Shown: positions 6,579 through 15,321 of the stretch, one piece after another
Position numbering within the stretch: position 1 is the stretch's first letter
Layout: every line of letters starts with the position of its first letter
Assembly (NCBI GenBank): GCA_009694805.1
Contig: SICM01000013.1
Location: forward strand, 1-44,106
DNA: 44,106 bases
Direction: 5' to 3'
Origin: Candidatus Latescibacterota bacterium
GTDB lineage: Bacteria > Latescibacterota > UBA2968 > SICM01
Position numbers and translations under genes: made by a program
The notes under the pieces: model-generated
Database searches by the model: none
Seen by the model: only the letters and a program-made list of their open reading frames with translations
What the model was told of the DNA's origin: nothing

Positions 6579-8279
6579 CTAAGGCGTCTTCAGCATCTCC
6601 TCCGCGTGCTTGAGCGTCAGCTTCGAGATCTTCATCCCGCCCATCAGCTTGGCCAGTTCCTGCGCCCGCTCGTCCCCTTCGAGCAGGCGGACGCGGGTCA
6701 CGGTCCGCGACCGGCGGGTCTCCTTGTACACGGAGAAGTGGCGGTCGGCCATCTTCGCGATCTGCGGCAGGTGCGTGATCGAGATCGTCTGATAGGTGCG
6801 AGACAGGGACCTGAGCTTGCGGCCCACGACCTCCGCGATCCGCCCGGAGATCCCGATGTCGATCTCATCGAAGATCAGGATCTGCACCGAGTCGGTCCCG
6901 GCCAGGACGCTCTTCATCGCCAGCATGATGCGGGAGATCTCCCCACCCGACGCCACCTTCACCAGCGGCCGGATCTCCTCCCCCGGGTTGGTGGACATGT
7001 GGAACTCCGCCCTGTCCGCGCCCCGGGGACCCGCCTCGTAACGGACCCCGTCGATCTCCGCCGCGCCGGTCAGGGACTCTGTCCGGGCCATCTCCACGCG
7101 AAACGCCGCGCGCGCCATGCCGAGGTTCAGCAGGGCGGTCTCAATGGCCTTCGCCAGCCGGCCCGCCGCCTCCCGGCGTCGCGCCGAAAGGGAGGCGCAG
7201 AGCGCCGAAAACGCCGCGCGCTGTTGCGACACCCCCTGCTCCGCCGAGGCCAGCTCCTCGTCCAGGCGGTTCGACAGGGCCAGGTCGCGCTCCAGGGCCT
7301 CGCGCCGGGCGACCACCTCCACAAGCCCCCCCCCGTACTTCTTCTTGAGGCGCGACAGGAGCGCCAGCCGGTCCTCCACCTCCTGCAGGCGGGCCGGGTT
7401 GGCCTCCACGCCCTGGGCGTAGCTCACGAAGAACCGTCCCGCCTCCTCGGCCCCGTAGAGCAGGGCGCGCATCTCCTCCACCTTGCCGGACAGAGAGGCG
7501 TCCATCCGGGCGATGTCCTCGGCCAGACGCACAGCCTGTCCCAGTCGGTCCACCACCGATTCCTCCGCCTGGTAGAGCAGGTCTCCCAGTTGCGAGGCCT
7601 CCTCGGCCAGACGCTCCGCGTTCTCCAGGACTGAACGCTCCTGCTCCAGGCCTTCGTCCTCCCCCGGCTTCGGGTCCGCGGCGCGGATCTCCTCGGCCTG
7701 AAACGCCTGAAAATCCCGCCGCTCCTTCAGGTCCTTCGCCCGCGCCCGGAGCCCCTCCAGCGCGCGCTCCGCCTCGACGAGCTTCCGATGGGCCTCCCCG
7801 GCCTGTTCGACGAGTCCCTGGGTCCCCCCGAAACCGTCCAGGAAATCGAGATGACGCTCTGTGTCCAGAAGCGACTGATGGTCGTGCTGGCCGTGCAGGT
7901 CCACCAGCAGCCTGCCGATCTGCTTCAGCGCCTGAACCGGGACCGCCACCCCGTTGACGAAGCTCCGTCCGCGCCCTTCGAGCGTCACCTCACGCCGCAG
8001 GATCAACTCCCCGTCCGCCGCGTCGACACCCATGTCGGCCAGCAGCGGCAGACAGGTGTGGGCCGGGGAGAGGTCGAAGATGCCCTCCACCAGACAGCGG
8101 TCTGCCCCGGTCCGCACCATCTCCGGGTGCGCCCGCGCGCCCAGCAGGAGGCCGAGGGCCCCGATCAGGATCGACTTCCCGGCCCCGGTCTCCCCGGTGA
8201 TGATGTTCAGCCGGGCCCCGAACTCGATCTCCACGTCCTCGATCAGGGCGTAGTTGACGATGTGGAGGCGGCGAAGCAT
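6579..8279 (-). CDS. recN: DNA repair protein RecN
   Basis: A 566-residue SMC-like ATPase of double-strand-break repair. Walker A is GETGAGKS (residues 29-36), a long coiled-coil-forming middle spans about 160-390, the ABC signature region SGGEISRIMLA lies near 441 and Walker B ILIFDEIDIGISG near 466. The length fits the family (550-570). The start is MLRRLHIVNYALIE, the usual RecN N-terminus. It begins 6 bp after the NAD kinase gene. The nadK-recN neighbourhood downstream of exonuclease VII genes is common in bacteria. Confidence 0.95.
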   Translation of the reverse strand: MLRRLHIVNYALIEDVEIEFGARLNIITGETGAGKSILIGALGLLLGARAHPEMVRTGADRCLVEGIFDLSPAHTCLPLLADMGVDAADGELILRREVTLEGRGRSFVNGVAVPVQALKQIGRLLVDLHGQHDHQSLLDTERHLDFLDGFGGTQGLVEQAGEAHRKLVEAERALEGLRARAKDLKERRDFQAFQAEEIRAADPKPGEDEGLEQERSVLENAERLAEEASQLGDLLYQAEESVVDRLGQAVRLAEDIARMDASLSGKVEEMRALLYGAEEAGRFFVSYAQGVEANPARLQEVEDRLALLSRLKKKYGGGLVEVVARREALERDLALSNRLDEELASAEQGVSQQRAAFSALCASLSARRREAAGRLAKAIETALLNLGMARAAFRVEMARTESLTGAAEIDGVRYEAGPRGADRAEFHMSTNPGEEIRPLVKVASGGEISRIMLAMKSVLAGTDSVQILIFDEIDIGISGRIAEVVGRKLRSLSRTYQTISITHLPQIAKMADRHFSVYKETRRSRTVTRVRLLEGDERAQELAKLMGGMKISKLTLKHAEEMLKTP

Positions 8280-8285
8280 GGCGTA

Positions 8286-9149
8286 TCATTCCCTTCCGTT
8301 CAGGCTCCAGTCCAGCTTACGGCTCAGAAGTTCGTAGAAGGAGAGGCCCTTCAGGTTGACCAGCTTCACCTTGTGGTCAGCCCGGCGGACTGAGATCTCG
8401 TCCCCCGGCTTCAGCGAACAGGCCGTGACCCCGTCGGAGGCCAGCATCAACTCGCTGTGGTCCGCCCGCACCCGCACTCGCACAGACTGGTTCCCCGGCA
8501 CGATCACGGGGCGCATGGACAGGGAGTGGGGGCAGATCGGCGTCAGAATGATCGCATCCATGCTGGGGTGGACGACCGGCCCTCCGGCGGACAGGCTGTA
8601 GCCCGTCGACCCCACGGGGGTGACCACCGCGATGCCATTGCCGCTGAAAGCGCTCACCGGCTCGTCCGAAATCCACGCCTCGATGGACACGACCCGCGAG
8701 CAGGCCCCCTTCTCGACCACGATGTCATTGAGCGCAAAGTACAGGTGAGCCTCGCCATTGACCCGTCCTTCCAGCGTCATCCGCTCCTCGACCCGGTAGT
8801 CCCCCTTCAGGAGACGCTCCAGGCTCCCCTCCAGTTCGTCTGCCCCGACCTCCGCCAGGAACCCCATCCGGCCCAGGTTGACCCCCAGAATCGGGACGCC
8901 CGCGGCCCCCACGGCCCCCGCCGCCCGCAGGATCGTCCCGTCCCCACCGAAGGCCACGACCACGTCCGCGCCCTCGCGCATCGCCTCCCGCTTGCAGAAC
9001 CTGTCTCCCCCCCGGCAGAGCCTGGCCAGGTCCTCGTCGATCCAGACCTCCACGCGCCCCTTCCGGGCCATGTCCGAAAAGCGATCGATGGCCTCGGCGA
9101 CCTCGCGTCGCTGCGGGTTGCCCACGATCCCGATCCGCTTCACCGGCAT
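8286..9149 (-). CDS. nadK: NAD kinase
   Basis: A 287-residue ATP/polyphosphate-dependent NAD kinase that makes NADP. Diagnostic motifs are FGGDGT (GGDG at residues 68-71, with the catalytic Asp), NLGRMGFL, ALND and TPVGSTGYSLSAGGP. The open frame extends upstream through xseB, but the ATG at 9149 has GAGG 5 bp ahead and gives the standard N-terminus KRIGIVGNP. The start lies 7 bp after the xseB stop codon. Confidence 0.93.
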   Translation of the reverse strand: MPVKRIGIVGNPQRREVAEAIDRFSDMARKGRVEVWIDEDLARLCRGGDRFCKREAMREGADVVVAFGGDGTILRAAGAVGAAGVPILGVNLGRMGFLAEVGADELEGSLERLLKGDYRVEERMTLEGRVNGEAHLYFALNDIVVEKGACSRVVSIEAWISDEPVSAFSGNGIAVVTPVGSTGYSLSAGGPVVHPSMDAIILTPICPHSLSMRPVIVPGNQSVRVRVRADHSELMLASDGVTACSLKPGDEISVRRADHKVKLVNLKGLSFYELLSRKLDWSLNGRE

Positions 9150-9156
9150 ACCGGCC

Positions 9157-9390
9157 TCATGCCTCTTCGCCATCCAGCGCCTCCAGACGAAATCCGCCGT
9201 TCTCGGCCACCAGTTTCTGGACGCGCTTGCGAGCCTCCTCGAGCGTCTTCCGGCACTCATTGGATGCCTTGATCCCCTCCTCGAAAAGCCGGAGGGAGTC
9301 GTCGAGCGCCAGGTCGCCCGCCTCCAATTTCTGCACGACCTCTTCGAGGCATTGCAGGGATGCTTCAAAGGAACGCTTTTTCTCAGGCAT
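9157..9390 (-). CDS. xseB: exodeoxyribonuclease VII small subunit
   Basis: A 77-residue, mostly alpha-helical protein with the XseB core FEASLQCLEEVVQKLEAGDL and SLRLFEEGIK. It partners XseA in degrading single-stranded DNA. It is unusual in not following xseA directly: two other genes (10708-11178 and 9447-10718) and a heptamer repeat lie between. No clear Shine-Dalgarno sequence precedes the ATG. Confidence 0.92.
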   Translation of the reverse strand: MPEKKRSFEASLQCLEEVVQKLEAGDLALDDSLRLFEEGIKASNECRKTLEEARKRVQKLVAENGGFRLEALDGEEA

Positions 9391-9411
9391 AAATCAATAT
9401 TCAAAGTGAAC

Positions 9412-9446
9412 AGGTTCAAGATTCTAACTTTGAACCTTGAACCTTC
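9412..9446. repeat. heptamer repeat with inverted arm
   Basis: AGGTTCAA (9412-9419) is inverted as TTGAACCT (9430-9437), and the right side is a tandem heptamer (TTGAACC twice). The array fills the spacer between xseB and the phosphatase fusion gene and could form a weak hairpin. Confidence 0.7.
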
Positions 9447-10718
9447 TCATGCTTCCGCAAAATACCGCCTGTGCCCCTCCATCGTCGTCCTCATCCGCTC
9501 GCCGGGGTCCTGCCCATTGCCCTCGATCTCGTACAGCGTCACCCCCCGGTACCCCCCTGTTCGCAACACGTCCCGGACAGCCGCCCAGTCCACCGACCCC
9601 TCGCCCGGCGCGAGGTGGGCGTCCTTCCGCCCGTCGTTGTCGTTCAGGTGCAGGCTGATCAGGTGATCGCGCACGTGGGCCCCGATCTCCGTCAGGTCCC
9701 CGTCGATGTTCGCATGGCCTGTGTCCAGCACGAACCCGTAGGCCGCGCGGGAGGCCCCGTCCAGCCGATGCAGGACAGGCACGCTCCGTGCCGCAGGCGC
9801 ACACGCGTACCCGGGATTTTCAAAGGCCACCTGCGCGGGGTTGCCCTCGGCCTCGCCCGCCAGGTCCTCCAGGAACGCGGCGATGCGCGCCTCGCACCCC
9901 TCCGGGTCCTGCTCGAATGGCCCCAGCAGCAGGGCGTGGGAGGGGATGGCCCTCGCCCCCAGCCGGTCCGCCAGGTCCAGACAGGTCCGCATCACGTCGG
10001 TCTGCCGCTGCCGCTCAGCCGGGTCCGCCGCCGCGATGCTCCCCAGGTCCGGCGCGTGGATGGACCAGATGAGGATGCCCAGGTCCTGTGCCACCTTCTG
10101 AAGATCATGGACGGCTGCTGTATTTTCCCAGTCGAAGTGGTCGCGTCCCTTGTAGAGGTTCAGTTCGATCGCCCGGAACCCCGCCTTTTGAACCAGGGGC
10201 AGGTGCTCGGCGGGGATGAAGCGGCCTGGGTACCAGATGCCTGTGGCGATCCCCGGCTGCCCGGCATACGCGCTCAACCTTCCAAGCCGTCTGACCTGCT
10301 CCCGAAGCCCCGGCAGACGCGCCTCAATGGCCCCGGCAGCGGTCCGGAACGCGGCCTCCGAGCCGGGTGTCCCGTCCGCGTCCGCCGGGTCGGGGATGTC
10401 CCAGTGCATCCAGTACGCCGACGTGAACGGCCCCTTCGAGAGTCGGGCGCGGGCCGGGTCCCCGAGCGTCACCACAAAGTCGAACGCCCGGTCCATCACC
10501 TCGGACACCGGCTTGGGGTGCTGTCCCTCCAGGCCAATTCCCCGCTCCCCCATCAGCTTCACGGCCATCGGGTGCAGGCGACCCCACGGGGCCACGCCCG
10601 CGGACTCCACGTGCGCCTCCCCTCCGACAAGCTCACGGAACAGCGTCTGGGCCATCTGGCTGCGCCCGGCGTTGCCGGTGCAGACGAACAGAACCGAAGG
10701 CTTCGGTCTACCGTTCAT
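9447..10718 (-). CDS. low-molecular-weight phosphatase/ArsC-like domain fused to xylose-isomerase-like TIM barrel
   Basis: A 423-residue two-domain protein. Residues about 8-135 are a low-molecular-weight protein tyrosine phosphatase fold: P-loop CTGNAGRS (C13 to R19, the CX5R motif) and a DP-loop WDIPDPADADG with the general-acid Asp. The extra cysteines that thioredoxin-coupled arsenate reductases use are absent (NAGR instead of NSCR, and no Cys pair after VTLGDPAR), so arsenate reduction is unlikely. Residues about 150-423 are a sugar-isomerase TIM barrel with SIHAPDLGS, AFENPGYA, DTGHANIDG, SLHLNDNDG and LYEIEG. The ATG at 10718 has AAAGAGGT 5 bp upstream and overlaps the preceding gene by 11 bp; the open frame continues upstream to 10799. 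The function of the fusion is unknown; a sugar-phosphate phosphatase coupled to an isomerase is only a guess. Confidence 0.8.
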   Translation of the reverse strand: MNGRPKPSVLFVCTGNAGRSQMAQTLFRELVGGEAHVESAGVAPWGRLHPMAVKLMGERGIGLEGQHPKPVSEVMDRAFDFVVTLGDPARARLSKGPFTSAYWMHWDIPDPADADGTPGSEAAFRTAAGAIEARLPGLREQVRRLGRLSAYAGQPGIATGIWYPGRFIPAEHLPLVQKAGFRAIELNLYKGRDHFDWENTAAVHDLQKVAQDLGILIWSIHAPDLGSIAAADPAERQRQTDVMRTCLDLADRLGARAIPSHALLLGPFEQDPEGCEARIAAFLEDLAGEAEGNPAQVAFENPGYACAPAARSVPVLHRLDGASRAAYGFVLDTGHANIDGDLTEIGAHVRDHLISLHLNDNDGRKDAHLAPGEGSVDWAAVRDVLRTGGYRGVTLYEIEGNGQDPGERMRTTMEGHRRYFAEA

Positions 10719-11178
10719 TCGGAACCTCTTTCCTTCTGCGGGCGGCCTGAATCGTCTCGTCAAGGCGCTGGAGGAAGCGGGAGCGATCCCGTTTCTCAAA
10801 GGGCGCCGGACCCCCGGTCACGGTCCCGAGGTCGCGGAGCTGGGACATGAGGTCCCGGCTCGCGAGGGCTTCGCCAATGCTATCTTGAGTGAACACGCGA
10901 CCCGTCGGGCCGAGCACCAGGGCCCCCTTTTCCAGGCACCGGGAGGCGAGGGGGATGTCCCCGGAGATCACGATGTCGTGCGGCCTGACGTGCTCCACGA
11001 TCCAGTCATCCGCCGCGTCCGGCTGTCCGTCCACAACGACCAACTCGATCCAGTCCTCGGGCGGAGTCCGCATCCACGTGTTCGACACCAGGGTGACCCT
11101 GAGTCCATAACGCTGGGCCACGCGGTAGACTTCCGGCTTCACCGGGCAGCCGTCGGCATCGATGAAAATGTCAAGCAA
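10708..11178 (-). CDS. YaiI/YqxD family protein (DUF188)
   Basis: A 156-residue protein of the YaiI/YqxD family, a PIN-like fold of unknown biochemical role. Family hallmarks are FIDADGCPVKPEVYRVA, VSNTW, HDIVISGDIPLASRCLEKGA, LGPTGRVFT and TGGPAPFEKRDRSRFL. I place the start at TTG 11178 because GGAAGG lies 7 bp upstream and the length then matches the family (about 150). A GTG at 11202, 11 bp after xseA, has no Shine-Dalgarno sequence and would add 8 residues. It overlaps the following gene by 11 bp. Confidence 0.85.
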   Translation of the reverse strand: MLDIFIDADGCPVKPEVYRVAQRYGLRVTLVSNTWMRTPPEDWIELVVVDGQPDAADDWIVEHVRPHDIVISGDIPLASRCLEKGALVLGPTGRVFTQDSIGEALASRDLMSQLRDLGTVTGGPAPFEKRDRSRFLQRLDETIQAARRRKEVPNER

Positions 11179-11213
11179 TCGTGGACCTTCCAAGGCTGTC
11201 ACGTGGGTAGCGC

Positions 11214-12413
11214 CTACCCCGACCTCTTATCCGTCACCGTACACTCCGCCTCTCCCCTGGCGAACCGCACCCGCATCTGCTCGCCCACCTCCACCTCCGC
11301 ACTGTCCCGCACGACCTTCCCGTCCGGCAGGCGCTGGCAGATGCTGTAGCCCCGCGCCAGCGTGTTCAGCGGGCTGAGCGTCCCCAGCAGCCCCATCAGG
11401 TCCCGACAGGACCGCATCCGATCTTTGAGGCGGTCCACCATCCGGTCGCGCAGATCGCCCTCCAGGTCGTCGGTCCGCTGTGCGTGCTGGCCCAGGCTGT
11501 CCACGAACCGCCTCAGGCCGTAGCTGGCCGTGTACCCGGAGATGGCCTGCTCGTCATCGTCCAGCATCCGCTCCACGGCCTCGCGGGAGCGAGCCAGCAG
11601 GTCCGTCAGCAGGCGCGAAAGCTCCGTCCGGTCCGGCACGGCAAGTTCGGCGGCCGCCGAAGGCGTGGGGGCCCGGCGGTCCGCGACCAGGTCGGAAAGC
11701 GTCACGTCGATCTCGTGCCCCACCGCGGAGATGACCGGCAGGTGTGACCCGAAAATTGCCCGAACCACCCGCTCGTCGTTGAACGCCGACAGGTCCTCCG
11801 CCGCCCCGCCCCCCCTGCCCACGATCAGCACGTCCGCCTCTCCCCAGGTGTTCAGGGCCTCGATGGCCTGGACGATCTCCGCCACCGCGCCCGCGCCCTG
11901 CACCCGCGCCGGGGCGAGTACGACCCGGGCCCACGGGGCCCGGCGGTCCACCACGGTCGCGATATCCCGGATGGCCGCCCCGGTCGGAGAGGTCACCACG
12001 CCGATGCACGCCGGAAACCCCGGCAGGGGCCGCTTGCGGGCCTCCTCGAACAGCCCCTCGGCCATCAGCCGCGCCCGGAGCTGTTCCAGCGCCGCCGCCG
12101 CCGCGCCCGCGCCCGCCGGGTGCATCTGGGAGACGTAGAGCTGGTGCTGCCCGTTCCGCTCGTAGATCGAGACCGTCCCGAAGGCGAACACCTGCATCCC
12201 GGCTTCGGGCGCAAAGGGCAGCCGCCCCTGCCCGCGAAACATGACGCACTTGATCTGGGCGACCTCGTCCTTGAGCGTGAAATAACGGTGCCCGGAGGTG
12301 TGCTGGATGTACTGGGAGACCTCCCCCGTCACCCAGACCGGAGGCAGGGTCTGCTCCAGGATGCCCTTGAGGACCTGGGTGATCTCGGACACCGAATACG
12401 GGCGGTCAGCCAT
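11214..12413 (-). CDS. xseA: exodeoxyribonuclease VII large subunit
   Basis: A 399-residue XseA. An N-terminal OB-fold (residues about 1-100: SVSEITQVLKGILEQ, VWVTGEVSQY, YFTLKDEVAQIKCVMF) is followed by the catalytic domain (GVVTSPTGAAIRDI, VGRGGGAAEDLSAFNDE, PVISAVGHEIDVTLSDLVAD, RAPTPSAAAE) and a C-terminal helical part ending in LARGYSICQ. It is somewhat shorter than the E. coli protein (456 residues), mostly in the coiled-coil region. It hydrolyses single-stranded DNA with XseB. Confidence 0.93.
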   Translation of the reverse strand: MADRPYSVSEITQVLKGILEQTLPPVWVTGEVSQYIQHTSGHRYFTLKDEVAQIKCVMFRGQGRLPFAPEAGMQVFAFGTVSIYERNGQHQLYVSQMHPAGAGAAAAALEQLRARLMAEGLFEEARKRPLPGFPACIGVVTSPTGAAIRDIATVVDRRAPWARVVLAPARVQGAGAVAEIVQAIEALNTWGEADVLIVGRGGGAAEDLSAFNDERVVRAIFGSHLPVISAVGHEIDVTLSDLVADRRAPTPSAAAELAVPDRTELSRLLTDLLARSREAVERMLDDDEQAISGYTASYGLRRFVDSLGQHAQRTDDLEGDLRDRMVDRLKDRMRSCRDLMGLLGTLSPLNTLARGYSICQRLPDGKVVRDSAEVEVGEQMRVRFARGEAECTVTDKRSG

Positions 12414-12439
12414 AGGAAATCTCCAACACGATTAACCGG

Positions 12440-12468
12440 GTAGGGGCGACCCGGCGGGTCGCCCCTAC
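12440..12468. repeat. 29-bp perfect palindrome, copy A
   Basis: GTAGGGGCGACCC, loop GGC, then GGGTCGCCCCTAC: 13-bp arms. It overlaps the ymdB stop codon (12465-12467) and can act as the terminator or 3' stabiliser of that gene. An identical sequence lies at 42990-43018. Confidence 0.9.
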
Positions 12469-13283
12469 TCGTCCTTATCGTCATCCGGCCCGCTCACATC
12501 CCCCGCATAGGGGATGCGAAGGCGCTCGATGCCCCTGGCCCTGCCCGTGGCCTCGTCCACGTCGATCACCACGGCGCAGAGCTGCACGTCGCCCGTGGCC
12601 ACCTCCAGCCGGACCGACATCTGCGTCAGAAACCGCTGGATGGCCTCGGCCTTCCGCGCCCCGATCACGGAGTCCTGGGGCCCGGTCATCCCGACGTCGG
12701 TGATGAACGCCGTGCCCCCGGAAAGCACCCGCTCATCGCTCGTCTGGACGTGGGTGTGGGTGCCGATCACGGCGCTGACCTGTCCGTCCAGGTAATGCGC
12801 GAAGGCGACCTTCTCCGAGGTCGCCTCGGCGTGAAAATCCACGAGGATGACGGGGGTCTGCCGGCGCAGCTCGTGTACGATCTGCTGGCCGACCCGGAAC
12901 GGACAGTCCAGATCCCTCATGTGCGTCCGGCCCTGGAGGCTCACGACCCCGGCAGGGTAGCCCTTTCGGGAGATGACCACGCAGGACCCCGCTCCTCCCA
13001 CGCCCGGCGGAAAGTTGGCAGGACGCAGGATGTCCTTCGATTTCACGATGAAGGGGATGGTGTCCTTCCGGTCCCAGACGTGGTTCCCCAGCGTGATCAC
13101 GTGGGCCCCGTAAGACTTGATCTTTCGGGCGAGATTCTCCGTGATCCCGAACCCGCCGGCCACGTTCTCACCGTTGACCACGCAGAGGTCGATCTCCCGG
13201 CGCTCGATCAGATTGGGGACCAGCTCCGCAGCCGCCCGCCGGCCCGGCTTTCCATACAAATCGCCTACAAAAAGGATTTTCAA
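12465..13283 (-). CDS. ymdB: YmdB family calcineurin-like metallophosphoesterase
   Basis: A 272-residue protein of the TIGR00282/YmdB family, which in Bacillus is a 2',3'-cyclic-nucleotide phosphodiesterase. Metal-binding motifs are FVGDLYGKPGR, NGENVAGGFG, LGNHVWD, VDFHAEATSEK and IGTHTHVQT, with LPGTAF-like SGGTAFITDVGMTGP near the end. The length matches the family (about 265). It follows rny by 22 bp; rny-ymdB adjacency is conserved in many bacteria and points to RNA metabolism. The last residues (PDDDKDE) are an acidic tail. Confidence 0.92.
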   Translation of the reverse strand: MKILFVGDLYGKPGRRAAAELVPNLIERREIDLCVVNGENVAGGFGITENLARKIKSYGAHVITLGNHVWDRKDTIPFIVKSKDILRPANFPPGVGGAGSCVVISRKGYPAGVVSLQGRTHMRDLDCPFRVGQQIVHELRRQTPVILVDFHAEATSEKVAFAHYLDGQVSAVIGTHTHVQTSDERVLSGGTAFITDVGMTGPQDSVIGARKAEAIQRFLTQMSVRLEVATGDVQLCAVVIDVDEATGRARGIERLRIPYAGDVSGPDDDKDE

Positions 13284-13305
13284 GAGAACCTTTTAAGGTG
13301 AACGC

Positions 13306-14940
13306 TCATCGTCTATGGTTTCCGACCGGGGTCTGCAACGGCCCGGTGCCCGCGCCGGGCTTGATCTCACGCATGGCGTAGTCGACTGCCCGCATCTCCC
13401 GGATGACCGAGACCTTGACCTGTCCGGGGAACTCCATCTCCTGCTCGATCTTCTCCGAGATCTCGGAGGCGAGGCGGTCCGTGTCCGAATCGCTCACCAG
13501 GTCACTGTCCACGATCACCCGGATCTCCCGGCCCGCCTGGATGGCATAGGCGTTCTGCACGCCGTTGAACGCGCTGGCCGTGGCCTCCAGCTTCTCCATC
13601 CGCTTGATGAAGCCCTCCAGCGTGTCCCGCTGTGCGCCGGGACGCCGGCTCGACATCGTATCCGCGGCCTCGACCAGCGAGACGATGGGGGAGATGATCT
13701 CGGCCCCATCGGGGTGGGGCTCAAGGGCATTGACCACCACGGGGACCTCGCCAAACTTTCGGGCCATCTCGGCCCCGATCTCCTCGGGGGTCCCCTCCAC
13801 CTCGTGGGTCGCCGCTTTCCCGATGTCGTGCAGAAGGCCCGCACGCCTCGCCAGGGCAGCGTCCAGGCCGAGGTGTTCCGCCATCATCCCCGCCAGGAAG
13901 GCCACCTCCCCGCTGTGCATCAGGAGGTTCTGCCCGTAGCTCGTCTTGAATTTGAGCCTCCCGAGCATCTCCACCAGCCGTTCGTGAAGGCCGTGTACCC
14001 CCGCGTCGAACGCCGCCTGTTCCCCGGCCTCCCGGATGACCTCCTCCATGTCGTGCCGGGTCTTCTCCACAACCTCTTCGATCCGGCCCGGATGGATGCG
14101 CCCGTCCAGGATGAGATGCTCCAGGGCCATCCGGGCGACCTCCCGGCGGATCGGGTCGAACCCGGACAGGATCACGGCCTGCGGGGTATCATCCACGACC
14201 ACGTCCACCCCGGTGGACGTCTCAAAGGCCCGTATGTTGCGCCCCTCCCGGCCGATGATCCGTCCCTTCATCTCGTCCGAGGGGAGGTTCACGATCGAGA
14301 CGGTCGATTCGCCCACGTGTTTGGTCGCCAGCCGCTGGACGGCCCGGGTGATGATCTCTTTGGCCTCCCGGTCGGCCTTGGCGATGGCCTCCTCCCGGAT
14401 CTCGCGGGCCCGCCACACCGCATCCTTTCGGGCCTCCTCCTCCATGTTGGCCATCAGCAGCGCCTTGGCCTCTTCCTGGCTCATCCCCGCGATCCGTTCC
14501 AGCTTGGCGTTCTGCTCGATAATGACGGCGGAGAGTTGCTCGTCTCTGGCCTGGAGCGCCTTGTCGCGCACCGCGAACTGCCGCTCTTTGGCCGTGATGG
14601 ACCGCTCCTTGTTGTTGAGCAGATCGACCTTGCGGTCCAGCTGGCGCTCGCGCGTGACCAGCTTGGACTCCGTCTTCTGCAGCTCCTCCCGGCGGGTCTC
14701 CATCTCCCGCTCGATTCGGAGCTGCTCTTTGTACATCTCGTCTTTGGCCTCCAGCATGGCCGTCTTCTTGAGCGCCTCGGCCTCCAGGAGCGCGTCCTTC
14801 ACGATCTTCTCGGCCGATTCTTCGGCCTTGGTCATCTTGCTGTACGTGATCTTGCTGTTGATCAGCCACCCGGCCAAAAAACCGATGATCAGGAGCCCGG
14901 CAGACAACAACATCACCGTGATGGTGCTTATCGGCTCCAT
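13306..14940 (-). CDS. rny: ribonuclease Y
   Basis: A 544-residue membrane-anchored endoribonuclease. One N-terminal transmembrane helix (about residues 6-27) is followed by a long charged coiled coil (about 35-210), a KH domain (SDEMKGRIIGREGRNIRAFE) and an HD domain (HSGEVAFLAG, LLHDIGKA, VEAADTMSSRRPGAQ). Where most RNase Y proteins have a HHGD motif, this one reads EPHPDGAE, so the second His is lost; the HS, HD and final Asp ligands are present. RNase Y starts bulk mRNA decay. The length is slightly above the usual 510-520 because of the coiled coil and C-terminal tail. Confidence 0.94.
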   Translation of the reverse strand: MEPISTITVMLLSAGLLIIGFLAGWLINSKITYSKMTKAEESAEKIVKDALLEAEALKKTAMLEAKDEMYKEQLRIEREMETRREELQKTESKLVTRERQLDRKVDLLNNKERSITAKERQFAVRDKALQARDEQLSAVIIEQNAKLERIAGMSQEEAKALLMANMEEEARKDAVWRAREIREEAIAKADREAKEIITRAVQRLATKHVGESTVSIVNLPSDEMKGRIIGREGRNIRAFETSTGVDVVVDDTPQAVILSGFDPIRREVARMALEHLILDGRIHPGRIEEVVEKTRHDMEEVIREAGEQAAFDAGVHGLHERLVEMLGRLKFKTSYGQNLLMHSGEVAFLAGMMAEHLGLDAALARRAGLLHDIGKAATHEVEGTPEEIGAEMARKFGEVPVVVNALEPHPDGAEIISPIVSLVEAADTMSSRRPGAQRDTLEGFIKRMEKLEATASAFNGVQNAYAIQAGREIRVIVDSDLVSDSDTDRLASEISEKIEQEMEFPGQVKVSVIREMRAVDYAMREIKPGAGTGPLQTPVGNHRR

Positions 14941-15022
14941 ACGCGTCTCCGTGCGTCATCAAAAAATCACCAAAACCGATTCCCAGGATTCAGGCGTCAG
15001 GATATTTCTATCTGACATCTGA

Positions 15023-15316
15023 CTATTGCTTCGCTCCTTCTTCACCCAGCAGGTTGGACAGCCGGGAGATGTTCTTGCCGAGCATCGACTCGATCGTCCG
15101 GTTGGCGTCGCGCTCTTTGAACAGTTCGTCCGAAATGTTGAGGGCCGCCAGGATGGCCACGCGCGTCGCTGAACGGATCGCCGTCACGGTGGCCACCTCC
15201 CGCATCTTCCAGTCCACGTAGCGGGCGACCTCCCGGATGCGATCCGAATCGGCGTCGGATTGAATCGGATACTCCGTGCTGAAAATGGTGACCGTGACCG
15301 ACTTCTTTTCAGCCAT
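15023..15316 (-). CDS. zapA: cell division protein ZapA
   Basis: A 97-residue FtsZ-ring-associated protein. The N-terminal globular part (VTVTIFSTEYPIQSDAD, then RYVDWKMREVA) and a C-terminal helix (ATRVAILAALNISDELF onward) match ZapA. It lies 82 bp upstream of rny and 5 bp after a coiled-coil gene that resembles ZapB, an arrangement consistent with a small division module. Confidence 0.88.
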   Translation of the reverse strand: MAEKKSVTVTIFSTEYPIQSDADSDRIREVARYVDWKMREVATVTAIRSATRVAILAALNISDELFKERDANRTIESMLGKNISRLSNLLGEEGAKQ

Positions 15317-15321
15317 AATGG

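Noticed and set aside
10580-10718. Arsenate reductase (ArsC) for the N-terminal domain of the fusion
   Set aside because: The resolving cysteines of the thioredoxin-coupled type are missing and no ars genes lie nearby.
10719-10799. Longer N-terminus (27 residues) of the phosphatase-barrel fusion
   Set aside because: It lies inside the DUF188 gene, and the ATG at 10718 has a good Shine-Dalgarno sequence.
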